From: Finegoldia magna_J
GTDB lineage: Bacteria > Bacillota > Clostridia > Tissierellales > Peptoniphilaceae
DNA length: 64,000 nucleotides
Assembly (NCBI RefSeq): GCF_002243175.1
Contig: NZ_NDYF01000002.1
Coordinates: forward strand, 47,922 to 111,921
Reading direction: 5' to 3'
Numbering within the stretch: position 1 is the first letter of the stretch; every line of letters begins with the position of its first letter. This document shows positions 51,991 through 59,552 of this stretch, in pieces. The translations under genes and the position numbers were made by a program. The notes below the pieces were generated by a model. The model ran no database searches and was not told the DNA's origin. It saw only the letters and a program-made list of their open reading frames with translations.

Positions 51991-52440
51991 GTGAAATTAC
52001 ACAACTTAAGACCTGCTAAAGGTGGAGAAGTAAAAGCAAGAAAAAGAGTTGGTAGAGGTTACGGTTCAGGATTAGGACACAATGCTGGACGCGGTAGAGA
52101 CGGACAAAACTCAAGATCAGGCGGAGGCGTAAGACCAGGATTTGAAGGGGGTCAAATGCCTTTATTCAGAAGACTTCCTAAGAGAGGCTTCAAAAACCAC
52201 TTCGCAAAACAATACGCTGAAATCAACATCAGAGACTTAAATTGTTTTGAAGATGGCGACGAAATAACACCAGAAATCCTAGCAAACGCAGGATTCTTTA
52301 AGCCAGTTAAGGCAAAAGACGGCGTTAAGATTTTAGGTGACGGAGAATTAACTAAGAAATTAACTATAAAAGCTAATAAATTTACTAAATCAGCTGAAGA
52401 AAAAATTACAAAAGCCGGAGGAAAGGTAGAGGTGATTTAA
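51991..52440 (+). CDS. rplO: Ribosomal protein L15
   Basis: A 149-residue late-assembly 50S protein. L-H-N-L-R-P-A-K-G start, the Gly/Arg-rich extension G-R-G-Y-G-S-G-L-G-H-N-A-G-R-G, and G-Q-M-P-L-F-R-R-L-P-K-R-G-F. GTG start at 51991 after AGGAGGTG. One base separates it from secY. Confidence 0.96.
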   Translation: MKLHNLRPAKGGEVKARKRVGRGYGSGLGHNAGRGRDGQNSRSGGGVRPGFEGGQMPLFRRLPKRGFKNHFAKQYAEINIRDLNCFEDGDEITPEILANAGFFKPVKAKDGVKILGDGELTKKLTIKANKFTKSAEEKITKAGGKVEVI

Positions 52441-52441
52441 G

Positions 52442-53716
52442 ATGCTTAAAACCTTAAAAGACGCATGGAAGGTTTTAGACATTCGTAAAAGAATCGGCTT
52501 TACTCTACTAATGGTTGTAGTTTTTAGATTAGGTAATGCAATACCGGTTCCTTTTATGGATAAGGCCATTATCAAACAAATAATGAGCGGTCAAGAAGGC
52601 GGAATAGTTTCTTTATTGAACCTATTAAGTGGGGGATCATTGAGACAAATGAGCATATTCGCTCTTTCGATATACCCTTACATTACCGCTTCAATCATTC
52701 TTCAACTTTTAACAGTAGCATTTCCTAGATTAGGAGAACTTACACGTGAAGGTGAAGAAGGAAAGAAGAGAATGGGTAAATACACTAAAATCTGTAGTAT
52801 AATTTTGGCATTCATACAAGGATATGCTACAGTTAATGGTTTATTTAACAGAGCAATCGTAGACAAAAGCTTTTTAACAGGATTTGTTATACTAATAAGC
52901 TTGGTAGCAGGATCAATGTTTCTAGTATGGCTAGGAGAAATGATTACTGAAAGAGGTATCGGTAACGGAATTTCAATCTTGATTTTCATAGGTATCATTT
53001 CAAATATGCCAAGACAAATCGGTACAATGATTTATCAATCTAGACAAGGAATGTTATCTTGGTGGAAAATATTACTTTTTGTACTAATAGCGATTATAAT
53101 ATTAGTAGTAGTGGTATTAATTAACCAAGGTGAAAGAAGAATTCCTGTACAATACGCTAAAAGAGTAGTAGGAAGAAAAATGTATGGTGGTCAATCAACT
53201 CATATTCCAATCAAAGTTAATATGGGTGGTGTAATGCCAGTAATCTTTGCATCAGCAATCTTACAATTACCACAAACAATAGCATTATTATTCGGCAAAG
53301 ACATGCCAGTATGGTTAGCCCACATATTCACAGTACAAACAACATCAGGGTTAGTTATCTTTTCAATAGTAAACATGTTATTGATTATAATATTCGCATT
53401 CTTCTACTCAGCAATTCAGTTCAACACTGTTGAATACGCTAAGAACTTGCAACAATATGGCGGATTCATTATGGGAATTAGACCTGGTAAACCAACAGGC
53501 ATGTATCTAAAGAAAATTTCTGATAGAGTAACATTTATAGGCGCAATCATATTAGCGTTAGTAGCATCAGCACCAATGCTAATATCAAAAGCTATAGGAA
53601 TACAAATCCTATTCGGTGGTACATCAATCATCATCGTAGTAGGTGTAGTATTAGATACTGTAAAACAAATGGAAAGTATGCTAACTATGAAACACTATAA
53701 AGGATTTTTGAAGTAA
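52442..53716 (+). CDS. secY: Preprotein translocase channel SecY
   Basis: A 424-residue, ten-helix channel of the Sec translocon. Y-P-Y-I-T-A-S-I-I-L-Q-L-L (about 80) and G-I-G-N-G-I-S-I-L-I-F (about 175) are the classic signatures; Q-G-E-R-R-I-P-V-Q-Y-A-K-R is the cytosolic loop that contacts SecA and ribosome. It exports, among others, the surface protein and bacteriocin precursor in this window. Ribosome site in the end of rplO (GGTAGAGGTG). Confidence 0.97.
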   Translation: MLKTLKDAWKVLDIRKRIGFTLLMVVVFRLGNAIPVPFMDKAIIKQIMSGQEGGIVSLLNLLSGGSLRQMSIFALSIYPYITASIILQLLTVAFPRLGELTREGEEGKKRMGKYTKICSIILAFIQGYATVNGLFNRAIVDKSFLTGFVILISLVAGSMFLVWLGEMITERGIGNGISILIFIGIISNMPRQIGTMIYQSRQGMLSWWKILLFVLIAIIILVVVVLINQGERRIPVQYAKRVVGRKMYGGQSTHIPIKVNMGGVMPVIFASAILQLPQTIALLFGKDMPVWLAHIFTVQTTSGLVIFSIVNMLLIIIFAFFYSAIQFNTVEYAKNLQQYGGFIMGIRPGKPTGMYLKKISDRVTFIGAIILALVASAPMLISKAIGIQILFGGTSIIIVVGVVLDTVKQMESMLTMKHYKGFLK

Positions 53717-53726
53717 GGAGTTTATA

Positions 53727-54374
53727 ATGAGATTAATATTATTGGGACCTCCGGGAGCAGGTAAAGGAACTCAAGCTAAAAGAGTTATTGAAGAATTTGA
53801 TATTCCTCACATTTCAACAGGTGATATTTTCAGAAAAAATATCAAAGAAAAGACAGAACTAGGTCAAAAAGTTGAAGGCTTACTTGCAGAAGGAAAACTT
53901 GTACCTGATGAATTAACAATAGAAATAGTTTGGGACAGATTAGATCAAGAAGATTGTAAAAACGGATTCTTACTTGACGGATTCCCAAGAACAATCCCAC
54001 AAGCCGAAGCTCTTGATGAAGGACTAGCTAAGAGAGGATTGAAACTAGACCGCGTATTAAACATAGACGTTGACAAAGATTCTCTTGTAAAAAGACTTTC
54101 AGGAAGACGTGTATGTCCAAACTGTGGTGCAAGCTATCACATTGATAACAACCCTCCAAAAGTTGAAGGAATATGTGATGTATGCCAAACTCCAGTAATC
54201 CAAAGAGAAGACGACAAAGAAGAAACTGTACTAGATAGAATCAAAGTTTACGATTCACAAACTAAACCTTTAGTAGACTTCTACAACAAACAAGATTTAG
54301 TATTCACAGTTGACGGAACTCTTCCAATAGATGAAATCACTAATAAGTTAGTAACAGAATTAAAAAAAGGTTAG
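53727..54374 (+). CDS. adk: Adenylate kinase, zinc-lid type
   Basis: A 215-residue enzyme balancing ATP, ADP and AMP. The P-loop is GPPGAGKGTQ (7-16), D-G-F-P-R-T is at 84-89, and the lid carries four zinc cysteines (130, 133, 150, 153), typical of Gram-positives. It follows secY by 10 bases. The map gene that usually comes next is absent. Confidence 0.96.
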   Translation: MRLILLGPPGAGKGTQAKRVIEEFDIPHISTGDIFRKNIKEKTELGQKVEGLLAEGKLVPDELTIEIVWDRLDQEDCKNGFLLDGFPRTIPQAEALDEGLAKRGLKLDRVLNIDVDKDSLVKRLSGRRVCPNCGASYHIDNNPPKVEGICDVCQTPVIQREDDKEETVLDRIKVYDSQTKPLVDFYNKQDLVFTVDGTLPIDEITNKLVTELKKG

Positions 54375-54379
54375 AATTA

Positions 54380-54664
54380 ATGAGCCAATACAACAAACTT
54401 GAAACAGGACAAGTTGTTTTAAGTACTTGTGGTCGTGATATGGGCAAACTACAAATGGTTTTGGAAATTCTTGACGATTCTTATGTATTGGTAGTAGATG
54501 GAAAACAACGTAAAATCGAAAAACCAAAGAAAAAGAAGATCAAACATCTTCAAAAGTACAACAAAAAGTTGCAATTAGAGAATTTAACAGATAAGAAACT
54601 AAGATATATGTTAAACAATTTAAAAAAGGAGGATCAAGACAAGGATGTCCAAAGAAGTTATTGA
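54380..54664 (+). CDS. KOW-domain RNA-binding protein (L14e-like)
   Basis: A 94-residue protein with an N-terminal KOW-type barrel (E-T-G-Q-V-V-L-S-T-C-G-R-D-M-G) and a long basic region (P-K-K-K-K-I-K-H-L-Q-K-Y-N-K-K). Proteins of this COG2163-like type lie between map and infA in many Firmicutes; here it directly follows adk. Its 3' end overlaps infA by 20 bases. It probably binds ribosomal RNA; its exact job is not known to me. Confidence 0.8.
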   Translation: MSQYNKLETGQVVLSTCGRDMGKLQMVLEILDDSYVLVVDGKQRKIEKPKKKKIKHLQKYNKKLQLENLTDKKLRYMLNNLKKEDQDKDVQRSY

Positions 54665-54860
54665 ATTAGAAGGAACAGTAGTAGATGCTCTTCCTAATAC
54701 GGTATTTAAGGTAGAACTTCAAAATGGCCATGTAATAACAGCTCATATTTCAGGCAAATTAAGAATGAATTATATAAGAATTCTTCCAGGAGACAAGGTA
54801 ACGGTTGAATTATCACCATACGATTTGGATCGTGGAAGAATAACATGGAGAAAGAAATAA
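54645..54860 (+). CDS. infA: Translation initiation factor IF-1
   Basis: A 71-residue OB-fold factor binding the 30S A site: E-L-E-G-T-V-V-D-A-L-P-N-T-V-F, then L-P-G-D-K-V-T-V-E-L-S-P-Y-D-L. The ribosome site AAAGGAGGA lies inside the KOW gene, whose end overlaps this start. Confidence 0.96.
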   Translation: MSKEVIELEGTVVDALPNTVFKVELQNGHVITAHISGKLRMNYIRILPGDKVTVELSPYDLDRGRITWRKK

Positions 54861-54874
54861 ACGGAGGTTAAGCA

Positions 54875-54988
54875 ATGAAAGTAAGACCATCAGTTAAAAA
54901 AATGTGCGAAAAGTGCAAGATTATAAAAAGAAAAGGTCGTGTTATGGTTATTTGCGATAACCCTAAACACAAACAAAGACAAGGTTAG
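54875..54988 (+). CDS. rpmJ: Ribosomal protein L36
   Basis: A 37-residue zinc-ribbon protein: M-K-V-R-P-S-V-K-K-M-C start, ligands Cys11, Cys14, Cys27 and His32, and K-H-K-Q-R-Q-G end. Zinc-binding form. Ribosome site CGGAGGT. Too short for most gene callers' length limits but unmistakable. Confidence 0.96.
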   Translation: MKVRPSVKKMCEKCKIIKRKGRVMVICDNPKHKQRQG

Positions 54989-55000
54989 TAGGAGGTATAA

Positions 55001-55351
55001 ATGGCAAGAATTCAAGGTGTCGACTTACCAAATGACAAACGTGTAGAAATTGGACTAACTGCAATTTATGGAATAGGTAGACAATCATCAAATAAAATCT
55101 TAGCTAAATTAGGAATCAATCCTGACACAAGAGTAAAAGATTTAACAGAATCTGAATTATCTGATATCAGAACTGAATTAGATAACTATCTTACTGAAGG
55201 GGATTTACGTCGTGATGTAGCAATGAACATCAAAAGATTAAAAGAAATCAACTGCTACAGAGGATCAAGACACAAAAAAGGCCTTCCAGTAAGAGGACAA
55301 CATACAAAGAACAACGCAAGAACTCGTAAGGGTCCTAGAAAACAAGCATAG
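55001..55351 (+). CDS. rpsM: Ribosomal protein S13
   Basis: A 116-residue 30S head protein contacting the P-site tRNA. A-R-I-Q-G-V-D-L-P start, G-I-G-R and the C-terminal R-G-S-R-H-K-K-G-L-P-V-R-G-Q-H-T-K-N-N-A-R-T-R signature. Ribosome site TAGGAGGT. Confidence 0.97.
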   Translation: MARIQGVDLPNDKRVEIGLTAIYGIGRQSSNKILAKLGINPDTRVKDLTESELSDIRTELDNYLTEGDLRRDVAMNIKRLKEINCYRGSRHKKGLPVRGQHTKNNARTRKGPRKQA

Positions 55352-55366
55352 AGAGGGGGAAATTAA

Positions 55367-55774
55367 TTGGCACTAAAAACTAAAGGCGCAAAACGTAACG
55401 TTCGCGGTAAAAAAAGAGTAAAAAAGAATATTGAAAAAGGTCAAGCACACATTTCTTCTACATTCAACAACACTATGGTATGTTTAACTGACCTTAACGG
55501 TAACGTATTAAGCTGGGCTTCTGCTGGACAATTAGGATTCAGAGGATCTAGAAAATCAACTCCATACGCTGCACAACAAGCTGCTGAAGAAGCTGCTAAA
55601 AAAGCTATGGAACACGGATTAAAGACTGTTGAAGTTTATGTAAAAGGACCAGGTTCAGGAAGAGAATCTGCAATTAGAAGTTTGCAAGCTTCTGGACTTG
55701 AAGTTAGCTCTATTAAAGATGTAACTCCAATCCCTCACAACGGTTGTAGACCACCAAAGAAGAGAAGAGTATAA
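55367..55774 (+). CDS. rpsK: Ribosomal protein S11
   Basis: A 135-residue 30S platform protein starting at TTG 55367 after GAGGGGG. H-I-S-S-T-F-N-N-T-M-V, A-G-Q-L-G-F-R-G-S-R-K-S-T-P-Y-A-A-Q and P-H-N-G-C-R-P-P-K-K-R-R-V identify it. In most relatives rpsD comes next; here it does not. Confidence 0.96.
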   Translation: MALKTKGAKRNVRGKKRVKKNIEKGQAHISSTFNNTMVCLTDLNGNVLSWASAGQLGFRGSRKSTPYAAQQAAEEAAKKAMEHGLKTVEVYVKGPGSGRESAIRSLQASGLEVSSIKDVTPIPHNGCRPPKKRRV

Positions 55775-55788
55775 CACATAGGCTTAAT

Positions 55789-55802
55789 TCAGGATTTCCT
55801 GA
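55789..55802 (+). other. Small hairpin in the vacant rpsD slot
   Basis: TCAGGA-TT-TCCTGA is a perfect short palindrome in the 55-base gap between rpsK and rpoA, without a T run. It is the only feature where rpsD would usually be. Confidence 0.35.
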
Positions 55803-55829
55803 TGGGACTTGTCGAAGGAGGCTGTATTT

Positions 55830-56783
55830 ATGACTGAACAATTAGATACTAAAATAAAAATCGTTGAATTAGATGAACAAAATAATTACGGTAAATTTGT
55901 CATAATGCCACTGGAAAGGGGATATGGAACTACTCTAGGAAACTCTCTAAGAAGAGTTTTATTATCATCATTACCAGGAGCTGCTATATCAAAGATAAAT
56001 ATCCAAGGTGTAGCTCATGAAATGTCTACGATTAAAGGTGTCAAAGAAGACGTACCTGAAATAATTTTGAATTTAAAAGGTATCGCTGTAAAGAAATACA
56101 ATGAAGAACCTATATCATTAAATGTAGACATAAAAGGTCCATGTGTTCTAACAGCTAAGGATATTTTAGTTGATACTGATTTGGAAGTTAAAAACCCAGA
56201 TCACTACATTGCAACACTTAATGAAGACGCTTCATTGGAAATGCAAATCACAGTTATCAACGGAAAAGGCTACAAAATATCTGAATTTAACAAAACAGAC
56301 GAAGATATTATAGGAGATATCGCTATTGACTCACTGTTTAGCCCTGTGAAAAAGGTTAATTTCACAGTAGATAATGCCAGAGTTGGCCAAGTAATTGATT
56401 ACGATAAGCTTACGATAGAAGTGTGGACTAATGGAACAATTAGACCACAAGATGCCTTAAGTGAAGGAAGCAACATCCTAATCAATTGCCTGGAATTATT
56501 CAGTGAATTACCTAACTACGAGTGTAATACAAACAGTGACGACGAAGACAATCAAAAAGATAAAGAAACTCAAATGGGCATCAATATCGAAGAATTAGAT
56601 TTCTCTTTAAGATCATTTAACTGTTTGAAAAGAGCAAATATCAATACTGTAGGAGATATCGTATCTCATACAAAAGCAGATATGATGAAAATAAAGAACT
56701 TTGGTAAAAAATCCTTAGACGAAGTTGAAGAAAAACTTCAAGAAATGGGCCTTGCATTTAAAGAAGAAATAAAAGACGAATAA
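55830..56783 (+). CDS. rpoA: RNA polymerase alpha subunit
   Basis: A 317-residue subunit. The N-terminal dimerisation/assembly domain (about 1-225) has the G-Y-G-T-T-L-G-N-S-L-R-R-V-L-L-S-S block; an acidic linker (D-D-E-D-N-Q-K-D) leads to the C-terminal DNA-binding domain with L-S-type helix-hairpin-helix R-A-N-I-N-T-V-G-D-I. ATG 55830 follows GAAGGAGG; an in-frame TTG at 55809 is upstream of that site. Confidence 0.97.
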   Translation: MTEQLDTKIKIVELDEQNNYGKFVIMPLERGYGTTLGNSLRRVLLSSLPGAAISKINIQGVAHEMSTIKGVKEDVPEIILNLKGIAVKKYNEEPISLNVDIKGPCVLTAKDILVDTDLEVKNPDHYIATLNEDASLEMQITVINGKGYKISEFNKTDEDIIGDIAIDSLFSPVKKVNFTVDNARVGQVIDYDKLTIEVWTNGTIRPQDALSEGSNILINCLELFSELPNYECNTNSDDEDNQKDKETQMGINIEELDFSLRSFNCLKRANINTVGDIVSHTKADMMKIKNFGKKSLDEVEEKLQEMGLAFKEEIKDE

Positions 56784-56796
56784 AGGAGGATAGACA

Positions 56797-57192
56797 TTGG
56801 CTAACTTAAGAAAATTAGGTAGAAGAACTGATCACAGAACAGCAATGTTAAGAAACCTAGTTCAATCATTGTTCGAAAATGGAAAAATCGAAACAACAGT
56901 TACTCGTGCAAAAGAAGCTAGAAGAGAAGCTGAAAAGATGATTACACTTGGTAAAAAAGGTGATTTGAGCGCTAGAAGAGAAGCTCTTAAATATATATAC
57001 AAAACAGACGTTGTACACACATTGTTTGAAGAAATCGCACCAGTTTATGCTGACAGACAAGGTGGATACACAAGAATCTTAAAATTAGGACCTCGTAGAG
57101 GAGACGGTTCTGAAATGTGTATACTTGAATTAGTAGATTACACTAAAAAAGAATCCTCAGAAGAAAAAGAAACAGTGAAAGCTGACAAATAG
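56797..57192 (+). CDS. rplQ: Ribosomal protein L17
   Basis: A 131-residue 50S protein starting at TTG 56797 after AAGGAGG. L-G-R-R-T-D-H-R-T-A-M-L-R-N-L start and Y-T-R-I-L-K-L-G-P-R-R-G-D-G-S-E-M. It carries a short acidic/basic tail beyond the family core. Last gene of the supercluster. Confidence 0.96.
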   Translation: MANLRKLGRRTDHRTAMLRNLVQSLFENGKIETTVTRAKEARREAEKMITLGKKGDLSARREALKYIYKTDVVHTLFEEIAPVYADRQGGYTRILKLGPRRGDGSEMCILELVDYTKKESSEEKETVKADK

Positions 57193-57194
57193 AA

Positions 57195-57228
57195 AATAAC
57201 TAAGCATTTGCTTAGTTATTTTTTTTTA
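57195..57228 (+). terminator. Terminator of the ribosomal supercluster
   Basis: AATAACTAAGCA-TT-TGCTTAGTTATT, a 12-bp stem followed by about eight T. Confidence 0.9.
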
Positions 57229-57272
57229 TGGTATGACGGGCATATTCTAATGCTGGGGTGAAAATTTCTACA

Positions 57273-57508
57273 GAGCGTAGTTACCGACGAATCTAATAGC
57301 GACTTGCAAGTTTTAGATGGTGACATCTAGGATAGAAGAACAGGTAGCGAAATCGTGGCTTGACGAACAGAAACAGAATATAAGGCATAACAGGTGGGCA
57401 AGCTAGATTAAAGATGGCAAAGACCCAAAAGGTAACCGTAACCCCAAGGCGTAAATTCTGCAAGTAAATGATAAAAGTATCAGAACTTATCCCGTGAGGT
57501 CTCACTAT
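57273..57508 (+). ncRNA. Probable group II intron 5' (domain I) remnant
   Basis: A GC-richer, noncoding block unlike its surroundings. It includes TAGATG-GTGA-CATCTA (57314-57329, a GNRA-capped hairpin), AGCGAAATCGTGG, a CAGAATATAAGGCATAA segment similar to the CAGAUAUAAGGUAUAA of the Ll.LtrB intron's domain I, and GGTAACCGTAACCCC. It stops without a reverse transcriptase or a domain V. I read it as the 5' part of a group II intron or a related mobile RNA, cut short. The call rests on memory of intron style and needs a covariance search. Confidence 0.4.
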
Positions 57509-57604
57509 ACTTATGGTTTAAAATTTACTTTAGTTTAATCATTATTTAACATGAAAATGAGACAAGTGTGTTACTATACTATAAAAGTATTGCGGAGGTG
57601 TATA

Positions 57605-59398
57605 ATGAAAAATTTAAAAGGGTTATTTAGCAAAGTACTAGTATTTTTTATGTTGATTAGTATAATTAGTCAGATTACTATGGTTAAGGCCGCTGCAAAG
57701 ACTTTGCCTTCAGGACTAAATTATAGTGAATTACCTAGGGAAATAGAAGATTATGTTAATAAACATAGTGACACAACTTGTGGAATGAATGTTATTGTTT
57801 ATGATAGTGATGAAACAATTTATGAAAATTCATTTGGTTATGTGGATAAAGAAGCCAAATTAAAATCAGAGTTGGATTCTGTGTATGAATGGGGTTCAAT
57901 ATCCAAACTGTTTATATGGGTAAGTGTTATGCAGCTTTATGAACAGGATAAAATCGATTTAACTGAAGATATAAAAAAATATTTACCTGATGATTTTCTT
58001 AAGAACTTGAGTTTTGAAAAACCTATAACTATGCTAGATCTTATGAATCATAAAGCAGGTTTTCAAGATACATATTTTATACAAACGCCAAATGCCTCTG
58101 ATATAAAAAGTCTTGAAGAAGCGCTTCAAACAAGACAGCCAAAGCAAGTATATGAACCAGGAGAACATACTGCCTATTCAAACTGGTCAGCTGCACTTGC
58201 AGCTTATATAGTTCAAAGAATTTCTGGAATGGATTATGTGGACTATGTTCATAAGAATATTTTTGAACCACTAAACATGAAACATAGTTCTATAAGTCCA
58301 ATATATGCGGACAATGATTGGGTAAGAAGTGAAAGGCTTAAGTTAAAGTGCTATGACACTGAGGGTGAGATTATCGATGGTGTAGGTATGTACTATATTC
58401 ATCTTTATCCTGCAGGAAGTGCAGCTGGAACTATAAATGATTTAAAAACTTTTGCTCAAGCAATTATGCCTAATGAAAAGAACCCATCACCACTATTTAA
58501 AAAGCAAAGCACCCTAGAAGAAATTTATAAAGCCACAAGTTTTTATGGATCCACCAAAATTCCGAAGAACTATCATGGCTTCTTCTCAAGTGAATATGGT
58601 GTTGAAACCATTGGACACGGTGGAAACACTTTTGGATGTTCGTCAATGTTACAATTCGATCCCAAAAGTGGAGTTGGAATGGTAGTAATGACTAATCAAG
58701 CTCATGAAACTATTTATAACTATGAGATGTATGAACTTATTTATGGAAAATTCACAGATTCTAAGCTTGCTCAAATCAAAAGGAAAGTACCAAAAGGACT
58801 CATTCTAAATACCCGTGGAATACTCAAAGGGCCACTTTCATTTATGGGGGCTATGGGTGTGAGTTCCTACAGTGAAGAAGATTTAGAGAATTGGTGGTAT
58901 GAGGAAGATGGTGTTGTTGAGACTCAGTTTTCAGACTTTATTACATCTACACCAAAGGCTATAACTAATGTTCTGTGCATGTTATTTTTTATAATTGCAG
59001 GAATCTATGGAATAGTTAAACTAGTTGTTGGTGGTTTTATTATTGATTTTCTCAAAAACAAGAAAGAAGGATTAAAAACAAAACCGCTTCGTAAGTATTC
59101 CTATATCTTATGTGGTCTGATGGGGATAACGTTAATTAATTTAGTGGTAATTTTTATGCGCCTTAATAAGGGATATAGAACTGGCGATATTGGTAGCGTA
59201 GAATCCTATATAATTCAAAGTGTGGTATTTACTGTCTTAATGATACTTATGGCAATTTCCATTTTTGTGGGAATGAAAAAATATAATGAGGAATCTACAA
59301 AAAAAGAAAAACATAAGTTTTTTATTACAAGTCTTTTTGCTATAACGCAATGCTTAGTGATTTTAAGTTTTGAAATGTATAAGTTTTGGGGATTCTAA
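57605..59398 (+). CDS. Membrane-anchored serine hydrolase of the beta-lactamase/PBP fold
   Basis: A 597-residue protein. A signal peptide (1-30) is followed by an outside penicillin-recognising domain (about 40-420) with the nucleophile box G-S-I-S-K (Ser98, Lys101), the Y-S-N box (about 191) and the H-G-G box near 353 in place of K-T-G, as in class C-like esterases and D-Ala-D-Ala peptidases. Four C-terminal membrane helices follow (about 470-595). Start ATG 57605 after GCGGAGG; an in-frame ATG at 57551 is upstream. Role in peptide, cell-wall or antibiotic hydrolysis cannot be decided. Its position next to an intron-like remnant suggests acquisition. Confidence 0.8.
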   Translation: MKNLKGLFSKVLVFFMLISIISQITMVKAAAKTLPSGLNYSELPREIEDYVNKHSDTTCGMNVIVYDSDETIYENSFGYVDKEAKLKSELDSVYEWGSISKLFIWVSVMQLYEQDKIDLTEDIKKYLPDDFLKNLSFEKPITMLDLMNHKAGFQDTYFIQTPNASDIKSLEEALQTRQPKQVYEPGEHTAYSNWSAALAAYIVQRISGMDYVDYVHKNIFEPLNMKHSSISPIYADNDWVRSERLKLKCYDTEGEIIDGVGMYYIHLYPAGSAAGTINDLKTFAQAIMPNEKNPSPLFKKQSTLEEIYKATSFYGSTKIPKNYHGFFSSEYGVETIGHGGNTFGCSSMLQFDPKSGVGMVVMTNQAHETIYNYEMYELIYGKFTDSKLAQIKRKVPKGLILNTRGILKGPLSFMGAMGVSSYSEEDLENWWYEEDGVVETQFSDFITSTPKAITNVLCMLFFIIAGIYGIVKLVVGGFIIDFLKNKKEGLKTKPLRKYSYILCGLMGITLINLVVIFMRLNKGYRTGDIGSVESYIIQSVVFTVLMILMAISIFVGMKKYNEESTKKEKHKFFITSLFAITQCLVILSFEMYKFWGF

Positions 59399-59426
59399 AA
59401 CATCATGAAAAGGAAAATAGTCTAAA

Positions 59427-59454
59427 AACATCTACATTTGTAGGTGTTTTTTTA
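59427..59454 (+). terminator. Terminator after the serine hydrolase gene
   Basis: AACATCTACA-TT-TGTAGGTGTT then seven T. Confidence 0.85.
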
Positions 59455-59552
59455 TGCCTAATTGCAAAATTAAAAACATAGGATTATAATAAAATAAAGA
59501 ATAATTTGTTAGTTAATAATGAATAATTCAAAAAATTTATTGGGAGGAACCT

